Part shown: positions 11,985 through 24,499 of the stretch, in pieces
Layout of the letters: each line of letters starts with the position of its first letter
Position numbering within the stretch: position 1 is the stretch's first letter
NCBI RefSeq assembly: GCF_050003625.1
Contig: NC_134397.1
Location: 272,980,070 to 273,044,069 of the forward strand
Direction of reading: 5' to 3'
From: Haematobia irritans
Lineage: Eukaryota > Arthropoda > Insecta > Diptera > Muscidae
DNA length: 64,000 bases
Notes under the pieces: model-generated
What the model was told of the DNA's origin: nothing
Seen by the model: the letters and a program-made list of their open reading frames with translations, nothing else
The model's database searches: none
Made by a program: the position numbers and the translations under genes

Positions 11985-12840
11985 CAGCGAAAGAATTATC
12001 TTCGTTAATTTTACGAAGAATTCTTCATTGACTATTCTTCGTGAATTCTTCATTAAAATAACGAAATTTTCATTCATTTTCGTAAATTTTACGAAGAACA
12101 TTTTCCGAATATACGAAACTTCTACGAAATATTCTACATTAAATTTTCTTCGTAAAAAGTTGGTACTTTTAACGAAACTTTCTTCAAATTTCATTAATTT
12201 TGTGAAAAAGTTTTTACGAAGATTTTACGTTAAAATTTCTTCATAAAAAGTACGAAACATTTTCTTTGAAATAACGAAGAAGTTTCATTGAAGTTTTAAA
12301 ATTTCCGTTCGCGGCATTAAATTGTCTTTTATAATGTGTTTGAGTGTATTCCTTTATTCTATTTTTTATGCAAGTCTATGCTACTTCTCATTTAGGTGAT
12401 AGCGCGCTATGAATAAAAGTGAAGCATTAAAACTAAAAATTATTCAAAAACTTAAGATGTAAAGAAGTGATGTAATTTTTCACACTTGTAACTGCAACCA
12501 AATGCACTTTCGACTATAATTTTTTTTCCTAAAAGTTTGAACATTTTTGAAAAAAGTACGAAATTTTTTCATAAAAAGTACGAAAATTTTTCATAAAAAC
12601 TACGAAAATTTTTCATAAAAAGTACGAAACATTTTCATAAAAAAAACGAAATTGTTTCATAAAAAGTACGAAGATTCTTCATAAAAAGTACGAATTTTTT
12701 CTTACAAACTATGAAAATTTTGGAAGAACTTTTCTTCGTACGAAAAATTTCGTACTTTTAATGAAAAATGTCTTTGGTTGTAAAACAATGGCAAATTTCG
12801 TACTTTTAACGAAATTTTTCGTTCTTTTCCATCCATCTTA
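11985..12840. repeat. ACGAA/TTCGT-rich foldback-like repeat
   Basis: Dense, degenerate inverted copies of TTCGTAAAATTT and its complement give open frames on both strands at 11979-12246, which is a sign of palindromic low-complexity DNA and not of coding. It includes the 22-bp array at 12550-12720. Possibly a foldback or MITE; no clear ends or target duplication found. Confidence 0.5.
12550..12720. repeat. 22-bp tandem array (CATAAAAAGTACGAAAATTT)
   Basis: CATAAAA anchors at 12570, 12592, 12614, 12636, 12658 and 12680 give an exact 22-bp period over at least six units. Confidence 0.9.
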
Positions 12841-14182
12841 GAATTTGACATCCTGGTACACATTTTTATAAAGAAAATGTAACAATTAAAAGCGTATATT
12901 CAGGATTTGAAAAAAAAAAATATTCCACATATTTTTTTAATCCTTAAAAGGCTATTTTAAGTTAGTTCAACAACCAAAAGGAGACGAGACGAGGAGACGT
13001 GTATTTGGCAATATTGCTTAAGATCGGTCTTAGTCGATCTGGCCAGTGTAATCAAAGCCTTAGTTGCAGTTTCAGTCCTAGCGATTTCAAATTTTGATTT
13101 TTGAATATATCGGTTCAGATTTAGATGCATGGTATTAGGCGTATGACCTTCTTTATAATTTGATACAAAATTTTACTTTTTACACTTAGTGAAATACTAT
13201 CAGTCATTAGGGCTGCTGCAGTGTGCATTATTCAATCGCCTCAAACCTTTTCTCTTTACCACTTGTTGTAAATCATTTTTATCCATATTTGATGACACAA
13301 AACAACTATGGCGAATTGCAACACATCAAATAGCTATTGTGGAATTTCTAAAATCCGCAACATTTTTTTCATATTCTCAACACATATTTTCAATAATAAT
13401 TTGACATAAATTTTTAACCATACTGCATAAAGTATTCACATTAGACAATGCAATCTTTTTTTGATCCATGGAAAGCATGACAGAAACCAAAAGCTTTAGC
13501 TCACATGGATGGATTGCAATTTCCACTCTGTTTACTATACATTTTATGGATGACTCTTTAAATCTCAACTATGACAATGGTATGCTGTAATAAAAAAAGG
13601 ACGAAAAAATGTACCCAAATATAATAGTGTTTATATAAATACGTAATGAGATGTATTGGTTTGTATGGGGCAAAACGAAAAAATCAATCCAATAGTAAAA
13701 TATTTCTAAATGTAATCATAAGGAGAATAAAACATTTTGAAATTGTGAATAAAATTATTTTATATTGTGTTTTAAAGTTTTTGTTTTTTATTTATTTTTT
13801 GTTAAATATATAATGATTTTGAATATTGATTGGTGTTGTTACATAGCTAAGCAAAAAGTATAAAAAATGTATTTTCTAATGTAATAGAATTAAACATTCG
13901 TAGGTAAAATATACGATTAGTTCTCTCTATAGGAAAACATTGTTCAACTCCATTTCAACATACAATTTATATTATCAAAAAAAAAAAAAAAACCAAACCG
14001 AAAGTTCAGCCCTGTCGAATCTAAAACGGCAGCATATTCTTTTTGAAAAGTAGCAAAATTTATCATATAGAAAAAGTAATATCTGAACGCATTAGTATAA
14101 GTGAATTCTAAATAAGTTTCTTCAGTTTACATCCTTATTATCCCAACAATCAATATGTCCTCATTGAAAATCACACTTTGAG
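12841..14182. other. AT-rich DNA with a short Helentron-like relic
   Basis: A short degenerate DINE-like segment (about 13020-13130, with CGGTTCAGATTTAGAT) is the only repeat recognised. Open frames at 13189-13404 and 13377-13568 have no recognisable homology. Confidence 0.45.
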
Positions 14183-16457
14183 TATTAACAAGTAAGTAAA
14201 GTCTAAAGTCGGGCGGAGCCGACTATATTATACCCTTCACCACTATGTAGACAAACATTTGGTTACTACTTAAAATTTGCTGGGAGCTATATAAAGGTTT
14301 GCATTTCCAGATACAAATACTTTTAATGGAAACAATTTTTTGTACTTCCACAAAAACTCTAGAATTAAAATTTAAATCGGCTAACGCCCTGGGATGAAAC
14401 ACAATGTTAGTAAAAAACCAGTAAGGAAAGTCTAAAGTCGGGCGGGGCCGACTATATTATACCCTGCACCACTTTGTAGATCTAAATTTTCGATACCATA
14501 TCACATCCGTCAAATGTGTTGGGGGCTATATATAAAGGTTTGTCCCAAATACATACATTTAAATATCACTAGATCTGGAAGAATTTGATAGACTTCTACA
14601 AAATCTATAGACTCAAAATTTAAGTCGGCTAATGCACTAGGGTGGAACACAATGTTAGTAAAAAAAATATGGGAAACGTTTAAATCTGAAGCAATTTTAA
14701 GGAAACGTCAAAAAAGTTTATTTATGATTTATCGCTCGATATAAATGTATTAGAAGTTTAGGTAAATTAGAGTCAATTTTACAACCTTTCGACTAAGCAG
14801 TGGCGATTTTACAAGGAAAATGTTGGTATTTTGACCATTTTTGTCGAAATCAGAAAAACATATATATGGAAGCTATATCTAAATCTGAACCGATTTCAAC
14901 CAAATTTGGCACGCATAGCAACAATGCTTATTCTCCTCTCTGTTCAAAATTTCAACTAAATCGGAGTTAAAAATTGGCCTCTGTGGACATATGAGTGTAA
15001 ATCGGGCGAAAGCTATATATGGGAGATATATCTAAATATGAACCGATTTCAACCAAATTTGGCACGCATAGCAACAATGCTAATTTTACTCCCTGTACAA
15101 AATTTCAACTAAATCGGAGTTAAAAATTGGCCTCTGTGGACATATGAGTGTAAATCGGGCGAAAGCTATATATGGGAGATATATCTAAATCTGAACCGAT
15201 TTCAACCAAATTTGGCACGCATAGCTACAATGCTAATTCTACTCCCTGTGCAAAATTTCAACTAAATCGGAGTTAAAAAATGGCCTCTGTGGTCATATGA
15301 GTGTAAATCGGGCGAAAGCTATATATGGGAGATATATCCAAATCTGAACCGATTTCAACCAAATTTGGCACGCATGGCTACAATGCTAATTCTACTCCCT
15401 GTGCAAAATTTCAACTAAATCGGAGTTAAAAATTGGCCTCTGTGGTCATATGAGTGTAAATCGGGCGAAAGCTATATATGGGAGCTATATCTAAATCTGA
15501 ACCGATTTTTCTGATATTTTGCAGGTTTTTCGAGACTCATAAAATATTCGGATGTACGGAATTTGAGGAAGATCGGTTGATATACACGCCAATTATGACC
15601 AGATCGGTGAAAAATATATATGCCAGCTATATCTAAATCTGAACCGATTTTTTCCAAAATCAATAGGGATTGCCTTTGAGCCGAAACAGGACCCTATACC
15701 AAATTTTAGGACAATCGGACTAAAACTGCGAGCTGTACTTTGCACACAAAAATACATCAACAGACAGACAGACAGACAGACGGACAGACAGACGGACAGA
15801 CAGACAGACGGACATCGCTAAATCGACTCAGAATTTAATTCTAAGCCGATCCGTATACTAAAAGGTTGGTCTATGATTACTCCTTCTTGGCGTTACATAC
15901 AAATGCACAAACTTATTATACCCTGTACCACAGTAGTGGTGAAGGGTATAAATATGGGAAATATGATGCGAGAGAAATTTTAATGCAATTGTACAAAAGA
16001 GATTTATGATTTTTCAGGCGATACACATGTATTCGAGATATAGGACAATTAGACTAATATTTACAATTTTTGCTACTCAGCAGTGGCGATTTTACAAGGA
16101 TATTGGTTAGATCTCGCCAAGATATGTGGTCAAGTGTGGGTTGTGATATATTATTTGGTCTAGTCGGGCGACTTGGAGCCTTATTTAAAACTCATCCGTT
16201 CTGTGGATATGTTGGCATTGCAGTGTGTAGGATATGGCTAAGATATGGGGAAATCATCACAGAATTTTGTGTAAAGTGTGAGAATTTTGGCCATATTTGT
16301 ATTCTCTGTGGAAAGTATCCAGTCAATTGGAGGAAAATCCCATTGAAAATGGGTCTAATATATGAAACAGTCTACCATATTTCCCCAACTCTGGTGTACG
16401 TATATATGGGAGCTATATACAATCTGAACCGATTTTGACTAAATTTGACATGTATAG

Positions 16458-16790
16458 GTTAGGTTAGGTTAGGTTGTAGAGGGTGACATCAATGTTCTTG
16501 TATTGATGCGCACTTAGACCAGTATAGGTCCATTGTGATCCCTCGATGTGATTTTTCAATCTTTCTTCTTCCGATGCGGCCGCTTTGTCCCAGAAACTTC
16601 TACCTGCTCGTTCTCCTTGAAAGAAATCTCAGAATAACCAACCAGAGGCCCTGATGAATGCAAGTATGTTCCTTAAGCTGCACTCCCGTAGATCAGTGAG
16701 AGTCTGAAAGAAAAAGGAGCCCAGTATTTTGTTTCTTCTAAAGGATAAAGCTGGGCACTGACACAGGAAGTGTGTCAGTGCCCAGTGCCC
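16458..16790 (-). mobile_element. 5'-truncated non-LTR retroposon (LINE) 3' end
   Basis: Flanked by the 9-bp duplication CATGTATAG (16449-16457 and 16791-16799). On the minus strand it ends in (AACCT)n, like the SINE. The preceding bases (ATCACAATGGAC...GTCTAAGTG) also match the SINE 3' region. It has no coding remnant that I recognise. Its 5' end carries a perfect 15-bp hairpin (16751-16785). The shared 3' region makes its family a candidate for the enzyme partner of the SINE. Confidence 0.7.
16751..16785. other. Perfect hairpin, 15-bp arms, 5-nt loop
   Basis: CTGGGCACTGACACA, loop GGAAG, then its exact inverse complement. It lies at the 5' end of the truncated LINE copy. Confidence 0.95.
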
Positions 16791-18344
16791 CATGTATAGT
16801 TATAATAATGATTCTGCTATCTATGCGAAATTTCACGTAAATGGGAGTCATATGAGTGCCAATCGGACGGGAGATATATATGGGAGCCATATCTAAATCT
16901 GGAACGATTTCAACCAAATTTGGCACAATTACCTATACTACTAAACGTACTCCTTGTGCGAAATTTGAAGCAAATCACGGCAAAACCCTGGATTTTGAGG
17001 TCATATAAGTTCAAATCGGACGAAAAATATATATGGGAGCTATATCTAAAACTGAATCGATTTTGACCATATTTGACACATACAATAGCATCGTAAAAAG
17101 TACCGCTTGTGCAAAATTTGAAGTAAGTCAGGGCAAAACTCTGGCTTTTGAAACCATATAAGTCCAAATCGGTCGAAAGATATATATGTGAGCTATATCT
17201 AAATCTGAACTGATTTTAACAAAATTTTACACACTTAACGATACTATTAAACGTACCCATTGTGCAAAATTTGAAGCAAATCACGGCAAAACTCTGGCTT
17301 TTGTGGCCATATAAGTTCAAATCGGACGAAAGATATATATGGGAGCTATATCTAAATTTGAACCGATTTCAGTCAAATTTACCAAGCATTGGTAGAATAT
17401 CAATTCTACCCTCTGTGCAAAATTTCACGAAGATCGGTAGTAAACTTTGGCCTCTGTGGTCATATGAGTCTCAATCGTACGAAAGATATATATGGGAGCT
17501 ATATCTAAATCTGAACCGATATTTGGCTGATATTTTGCAAGATTTTCGAGATTCATAAAATATTTGGATGTACGGTATTTCAAGAAAATCGGTTGATAAA
17601 CACGCTAACTATGACCACATCGGGGATAAATATATATGGCAGCTATATCTATATCTGAACCGATTTTTTCCAAAACCAATAGCGATTGTCTCTGTCCCAA
17701 GAAATGGCCCTATGCCAAATTTGAGGACGATCGGACTTAAATTGCGAGCTGTACTTTGTGCACAAAATTACATATACAGACAGACGGACAGACAGACGGA
17801 CATGGCTAAATCGACTCAGAATTTAATTCTAAGCCGATCGGTATACTAAAAGATGGGTCTCAGACTTTTCCTTCTTGGCGTTACATACAAATGCACAAAC
17901 TTATTATACCCTGTACCACAGTAGTGGTGAAGGGTATAATAATCTGGTGTTCAAATCGATTTATAAAATAAAGTAAATTTTCTTTGTCTACTTTTAGTTG
18001 GTAGCCATGTCCAGTAAAATCCGCTAGCTCGGATTCGTGTCATACTCCATTACCTAACCTAACATGTTTGTTGCAACAATTTTTTCTTTTTTTCTCGAAA
18101 ATAATATATGTATATGACTTCGGCAACCATGAATATGTTTGCGACAAAATTGTTCAATCTTCACTGTTTAGGTTGTGTCGATATGATTTGAATTCACCCT
18201 CTAATGCCCCAATTTTGTATATGCTGATTAAATATTCAATGTTAACGACACAAAAGCAAGAAAACTAATCAAGAAAAATGTATATGGTAAAATTCAGTAT
18301 ATGCTGCAAAGGCTCTTGATCAGGTTCAACTAAGTTTTCTTTTT

Positions 18345-21156
18345 TATCCTTCACCGCTACTGTGGTACAGGGTATAATAAGTTTGAGCATTTGTATGTAA
18401 CGCCAAGAAGGAAAGGTCTGAGACCCATCGTTTAGTATACCGATCGTCTTAGAATTGAATTCTGAGTCGATTTAGCGATGTCCGTCTGTTGTGTATTTTT
18501 GTGTGCAAAGTACAGGTCGCAGTTTAAGTCCGATCGTTCTCAAATTTGGCATAAGGTCGTTTTGTGTGACAGAGACAATCGCTATTGATTTTGGAAAAAA
18601 TCGGTTGAGATTTAGATATACCTGCCATATATATTTATCCCCGATCTGGTCATAATTGGTGCGTGTATCAGCCGATGGTCTTCAAATTCCGTACATCCGA
18701 ATATTTTATGAGCCTCAAAAAGCTTGCCAAATATCAGCCAAATCGGTTCAGATTTAGATATAGCTCCAATATATATCTTTCGTCCGATTTGGACTCATAT
18801 GACCACAGAGGCCAAAGTTTACCACCGATTTTCGTGCAATTTTGCACATAGAGTAGAATTGACCTTCTACCAATGCTTGGTAAATTTGATTGAAATCAGT
18901 TCAGATTTAGGCGTAGCTCCCATATATAACTTTCGTCTGATTTGGACTTATATGGCCTCAAAGGCCAGAGTTTTTCCGTGATTTGCTTCAAATTTTGCAC
19001 AAGGGGTATGTTGAATGGTATCGTTATGTGTGCCAAATTCGGTTAAAATTGGTTGAGATTTAGATATAGCTCCCATATATATCTTTCGCCCGATTTTCAC
19101 TTATATTGCCTGAAATGCCAGAGTTTTGCCGTAATTTTTCTAATGGTATAGTTATATGTGCCAAATTTGGCTAAAATCGGTTGAGATTTAGATATATCTC
19201 CCATATATATCTTTCGCCGATTTGGACTCAAAAAGCCATGACTTGCTTCAAATTTTGCAAAAGGAGTACGTTTAACAGTGTCGGTAAGTGTTCCAATTTT
19301 GGTTGAAATCGGTTCAGTTTTAGATATAGCTTCCATATATAACTTCCGTCCGATTTACAATCATATAACCACGGGGGCCAAAGTTATACTCCCATTTACG
19401 TGAAATTTTGCAGAGATAGCCGAATTAATATTCTACCTATGCATGTCAAATTTAGTCAAAATCGGTTCAGATTTAGATATAGCTCCCATATATATACACC
19501 ATAGTTGTGGAAATATGGTAGACTGTTTCACATTTTAACCCCATTTTCAATGGGATTTTCCTCCAATCGACTGTATAGTTTCCATAGAGAATATATTTAA
19601 TATAATATTTAAGTGTGTCAACTTTCATCTAATTTGGTACAGATTTAGATAAAACCTTCATATATTCGTTTTTCCGGTTTATAAAATTATGGCCAAAATT
19701 CCTACAAATTCTGTGGTGATTTCCCCATATCATAGTCACATCCTAAACACTGTAATGCCAGAATTTCCACAGAACAGTTGAGTTTTGAATAAGGCTCCAA
19801 GTCACCCGACTTGACCAAATAATATATCACAACCCCCACGTGACCACATATCTAGGAAAAATCTAACCAATATCCTTGTAAAATCGCCACTGCTAAGTAG
19901 CAAACATTGTAAATATTAGTAAAATTGTCCTATATTTCAAATACATGAATCGCCTGATAAATCATAAATGCTCTTTTGTACAATTGCATTAAAATTTCTC
20001 TCGCTTCATATTTCACATATTTTTATACCCTCCACCATAGAATGGTGACGGGGGTATAATAAGTTTGTCATTCCGTTTGTAACACATCGAAATATCGATT
20101 TCCGACTATATAAAGTCTTCAACAATTAAGCAATCGACCTCCCGCTTTGGGGTCTTGGGCTTATAGAAACCGTAGTTTTTATCCAATTTGTCTGAAATTG
20201 GAAATCTAGAGTTATTTTAGGACCATAAAGATGTGTGCCGAAAATGGTGAGTATCGGTCCATATTTTGGTATAGCCCCCATATAGACCGATTTCCCGCTT
20301 TTACTTCTTGGGCTTCTAGAATCCGAAGTTTTTATCTTATTTGGCTGAAATTGGAAATCTAGAGGTATTTTCGGATCATAAAGAGGTGTGCCGAAAACGG
20401 TGATATATTTTAGTATAGCCCCCATAAGAACGATCTCCCGATTTAACTCATTGGGTTTCTAGAAACCGTAGTTTTTATCTGATTTGCCGGAAATTGTAAA
20501 TATTATGGTATTTTAGGCTCACAAAAACGTGTATCGGATTAAGTTTTTCTCGATCCATTTGGTAATGCCTCCATATAGACCGACTTAACTTCTTGAGGGT
20601 GTAGAAGGCGCACTGATCATGAAAATTGTTTGAAACTCAATGTAAAATTTCTAGATTTTACTTCTAAAGATTTAAGATTTAAAATCAAGACGTTATTTTA
20701 TAATTTTCTTGCACACTTACAAGAGATGTTAATGATTCCTCTAAAACTCAAAATGGTTCTTATAAATCCAGAATCTGATATAGTCCTCATGGGTGAAATC
20801 TTTAAATTTATCTTCGGGAAGTGTCCTCAAGTCCTCAAGCCCTCCTGTAATTTCAAAGGAAACCCTAATATTTGGTTCATGGTGGAGGGTATTTAAGATT
20901 CGGCCCGGCCGAACTTGTTTTTACTAACATTGTGTTTCATCCCCGGGCGTTAGACGATTTAAATTTTAATTCTAGAGTTTTTGTAAAAGTACAAAAAATT
21001 GTCTCCATTATAAGTATTTGTATCTGGAAATGCAAACCTTTATATTGCTCCCAGAAAATTTGAAGTAGTTGAGATGGTAACACAAATGTTTGTCTACATT
21101 GTGGTGAAGGGTATATATAGTCGGCTCCGCCCGACTTTAGACCTTTCTTACTTGTT
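18345..21156 (-). mobile_element. Family B element carrying family C inside
   Basis: Minus-strand order: M1 (21156-20919), the family C element (20918-20024), then M2 (20023-18345) with several 153-bp units (some shortened by deletion, e.g. spacings of 128 and 132 bp near 19100-19330), a very short GTCY tract (near 18480) and the hairpin end TCCTTCACCGCTACTGTGG. It is inserted into a T-rich stretch of a piggyBac-like MITE. Confidence 0.7.
20024..20918 (-). mobile_element. Helentron-like family C element, shortened copy
   Basis: The right end holds TTCGGCCCGGCCGAA next to ACTTGTTTTT; the left end holds the TATACCCTCCACC hairpin and ATTCCGTTTGTAACACATCG. It has two to three internal units (TAGCCCCCATATAGACCG). 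Compared with 41194-42450 it lacks the segment between the GACA tract and the last unit. It sits exactly at the M1/M2 junction of family B. Confidence 0.75.
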
Positions 21157-21296
21157 ATTTCATTAATTTGTGTTGTCTTAAGGTGTGCTTTACTAAAAGC
21201 TTCCGTATTTAATGAAGCCCGCCTAAAGGTGGGAATGGGCATTAGAGGGTTAGTTAATCTATAGATATAAGCATAGTGCAATAGGTTTTGAATATA

Positions 21297-21787
21297 CACA
21301 GCAAAAAATTCCGTAGTTAAACTAACACTAAATTTATCTTATTTTTATTGCAAAAACATTATTTGCTAGAAGTTAAATTTTATTATTTTTTCTGAAATTT
21401 TCCACAACTTAATGAAATTTTATTTTTTTATGTATGTCTCAAAAATTTTATGAACTAAATGTGGGTATAAAGTACAATGACCGTACACATAAGTTCAATA
21501 TGAACTAAAGCAAAAGAAGATTTTCTTACGATTCCCAAAAATAGTAAGAATGAACTACTGTATGGTTAAAATGGTCATGATTTGGCGCCAATGATTTTCT
21601 TCTTCACTTTTAGTTAATTTTTCTTCTATGAGAGGATGTAATTTCGTGAACTGCAGTTAAAACGTACAAAAGGGCATTAAATGTTCTTGGATTTTACAAC
21701 GCTATGTGGAAATCTCAAAATGTGGAGTAAAATTTTCGTGCGAGGTACTTCATTCTTCCTATAAAACAGTTTACTTTTTTTTCGGTG
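21297..21787. mobile_element. TA-flanked MITE with CACAG-type ends
   Basis: Ends CACAGCAAAAAA and TTTTTTTTCGGTG, flanked by TA on both sides (21295-21296, 21788-21789). Similar ends occur at 35186/38292 and 59143/59656. Superfamily is uncertain; TA flanks suggest Tc1/mariner-related. No coding. Confidence 0.45.
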
Positions 21788-21789
21788 TA

Positions 21790-22759
21790 AACAAGTTTAT
21801 GAATTGTAATTGAGGCATCAATTTCCATTAAGCTATTTGAGGACATAGTTTTTAATTTAGTTGTATGAAAATTCTACAAAAAAGCTAATATATGCAAAAT
21901 TAGCAAACAGCAAATGCAAAATTAGCAAACAGAATACACACTGTTTCAAAATAATTAGAGACCATTAGAAATGTTATTTTATTGGAATATATTTCAACAT
22001 AAAAATTCAGTGAGATGAAATATAGCCCTCTATCGATATAGATAAAGATTTCATGTACATATATGATGATACTAATATACTGTATGATTTCCATTTACAA
22101 TATTTAAAATTATTGGAAAGGAGAATATTTGGCTCAAATCTTTTCTTTAATTTAACGAAAAGCACAAAAATTTATTTTAAATTATAACTATGAAATTTAT
22201 ACGAAAATCAAGAATGTTTGCAATCATAAATAATATAGACTTTCTATTGGTCTATCAAAGAGAGAGATTATTTTTAATCCATTGATATTAACCCCTAGGA
22301 AAAGTAACAAAAAAATATGAAAAGCAATCATAAATATCCATTTCACGGTATCCAATGGTAACTTCCCACATATGGTTTTTTTACCCGTATATATTATTTT
22401 CATTTGGATCTATGTCCACCTTCATCGTGTCAGTCTGTCCATTAGATTGTCATACTAGAAATGTTTGTATTTATTGCAATCCCTGGAGCAATGATGTCTG
22501 TTGTTATTTTCGAGGTTAGTTAAAATTTGACTTTTCCATTTTGAGAGAATATCCTCCCAAAGGCAACGAAATTTCCATTTTCCATATCATAAACAATGAA
22601 AACTTTGCCAATCGTTTTCCGTTTGTATGGCTTAGGTGTTAAGTTAATTTAGTGGAAGTTGTTAGCCGGTTAAAATTTCAATTTAAATTCTATATAGTTT
22701 TTGGAGTGAATTCATTATTTTTAAAAATTTACAGCTTTTAAAAAATCATAAACTGGTCT
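21790..22759. other. AT-rich unique DNA
   Basis: Includes a 20-bp local duplication (CAAAATTAGCAAACAG at 21895-21932). No gene or repeat family recognised. Confidence 0.45.
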
Positions 22760-22870
22760 AGAAGGAATATGATCACCACAAAACTGTTTCGGGAGCAAAA
22801 TGTTATTTTTGAACGGCGAACATGTAACATGTTTGATGGCAAAAATGTTATGTTCTCAGAAATTAAATAC
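22760..22870. mobile_element. Single arm of a long-TIR MITE
   Basis: AGAAGGAATATGATCACC followed by GAGCAAAATGTTATTTTTG and CATGTAACATG matches the left arm of the complete MITE at 49186-49437. The right arm was not found here. Confidence 0.65.
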
Positions 22871-23109
22871 TGATTAGAATTTTTGAATTCTATTGATCTT
22901 TCCTCTGTTTAATTGATTAGGAAAGTCATAAAAATCAATCATCTTAAAATATATTAAATTTTCTTAGCAACATAACATAATAGTAACCTTTCGCACAGAC
23001 TATGGACATTAAAGTAGAACTCAATACCATCGAATTCAGCACGGGTCCACCAAGAATGGTTTCAAACGTAGGGTCTTTGCGTCACCACTTTTGCGCAGCA
23101 TGTTATGGC

Positions 23110-23152
23110 TTTGTAGGCCATACTTCGTACCAAACGAAGTATGGCCTACAAA
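23110..23152. other. Perfect hairpin, 19-bp arms, 5-nt loop
   Basis: TTTGTAGGCCATACTTCGT, loop ACCAA, then the exact inverse complement. Not part of a recognised element. It could fold as a miRNA-like stem, but the arms are shorter than usual for a pre-miRNA and the perfect match suggests a recent template-switch event. Confidence 0.95.
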
Positions 23153-23417
23153 AAAATCTAACCTCATTCTAAAATTTTATTTTATTTCCGTAATTGTTTT
23201 GCGATGGATTTTATGGGAGCTATAATTAATTATGGACATATAATCCAATTTTCGCATTGTTTTTCGAGGAAACATACCACCATCACGTATAGAGTGATCA
23301 AAATCATTGGAAAACCTGGTAGAACGGCTTATCGTCTTACATCGATTGTCAGTTTTCGTAAAAATCTCATTTTCGGAACCGCAGAACCGGTGTTTTCAAG
23401 GGCTCAACAAGAACGTT

Positions 23418-24270
23418 TTTATACCCTCCACCATAGGATGGGGGTATATTAACTTTGTCATTCCGTTTGTAAAACATCGAAATATTGCTCCAAGACCCCA
23501 TAAAGTATATATATTCCGGGTCTGTGTGAAATTCTGTGACGATCTGAACATGTCCGTCCATCCGTCCGTTCGTCTGTTGAAATCATGCTAACTTCCGAAC
23601 GAAACAAGCTATCGACTTGAAACTTGGCCCAAGTAGTTGTTGTTAATGTAGGTCGAATGGTATTGTAAATGGGCCATATCGGTCCACTTTTATGTATAGC
23701 CCCCATAAAAACGCACCCACAAATTTGGCTTGCGTAGCCTCTAAGAGAAGCAAATTTCATACGATCCGGCTGAAATTTGGTACACGGTGTTGGTATATGG
23801 TCTCTAACAAGCATGCCAAAATTGGTCCACATCGATCCATAATTATATATAGCCCACATATACCGATCCCCAGATTCGGCTTGCAGAGCCTCTAGGAGAA
23901 GCAAATTTCATCCAATCCGGTTGAAATTTGTTACATGGTGTCATCATATGATCTCTAACAACCACGCAAAAATTGGTCCCCATCGGTCAATAATTATATA
24001 TAGCCCCCATATAAACCGATCCCCCGAATTGGCTTGCGGAGCCTCTAAGAGAAGCAAATTTCATCCTACCGGGGTGAAATTTGGTACACGGTGTTGGTAT
24101 ATGGTCTCTAACAAGCATGCCAAAATTGGTCCACATCGATCCATAATTATATATAGCCCACATATAAACCGAACACCAGATTTGACCTCCGGAGCCTCTT
24201 GGAAGACCAAAATTCATCTCATTCAGTTGGAATTTGGTACGTGCTGTTAAAATATGGCCTCAAACACCCA
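23418..24270 (-). mobile_element. Helentron-like family A, 5'-truncated
   Basis: Starts with the TATACCCTCCACC hairpin end (GGATGGGGGTATATTAAC), followed by ATTCCGTTTGTAA and a short CCGTCCGTTCGTC tract and several 153-bp-type units (anchors AAATTGGTCCACATCG). It lacks the 29-bp minisatellite and the GGCCGTAAG end. A short family A-like fragment also lies at 23204-23290. Confidence 0.7.
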
Positions 24271-24499
24271 CGCAAAAATAAGACACAATTTTATAATTCA
24301 CATCCGAAACATTGAATTCGGACTACACCTTAAGAAGTGATGCAAATTCAGTGAAACACCTGTTGAAATGGTGGACATCCGTCCTATGACAAGCCCATGT
24401 TAAATTCATCACTTCTGAGCCAATTTTGCATCACTTCCGGATCCTAGCAGAACATATTTACTACTTTTTTGGTATAAATTATGCAAAGTTAATGAAAAA

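Larger units (their letters stand above)
14183..17945 (+). mobile_element. Family B head-to-tail concatemer (M1-M1-M2-M2)
   Basis: Starts AACAAGTAAGTAAAGTC. M1a runs about 14183-14416, M1b about 14417-14660, the first M2 14661-15950 (four 153-bp units, GACA-type microsatellite at 15756-15812, terminal hairpin TACCACAGTAGTGGTG), and the second M2 15951-17945 (starts ATATGGGAAATATG, ends with an equivalent GACA tract at 17778-17801 and hairpin near 17910-17940). The second M2 is split by a truncated LINE at 16458-16790. M1b plus the first M2 is nearly identical to the inverted copy at 485-2035; the flanking modules are not. Confidence 0.75.
18197..21249. mobile_element. piggyBac-like MITE, copy split by 2.8 kb insertion
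   Basis: Left part 18197-18344 starts CCCTCTAATGCCCC; right part 21157-21249 ends GGGCATTAGAGGG. These match the intact copy at 61940-62169. The flanks are TTCA and TTAG, one base each from the TTAA that flanks the intact copy. The interruption is the family B/C complex at 18345-21156. Confidence 0.75.

Noticed and set aside
11979..12246. Overlapping frames on both strands
   Set aside because: Caused by palindromic TTCGTA/TACGAA low-complexity DNA.
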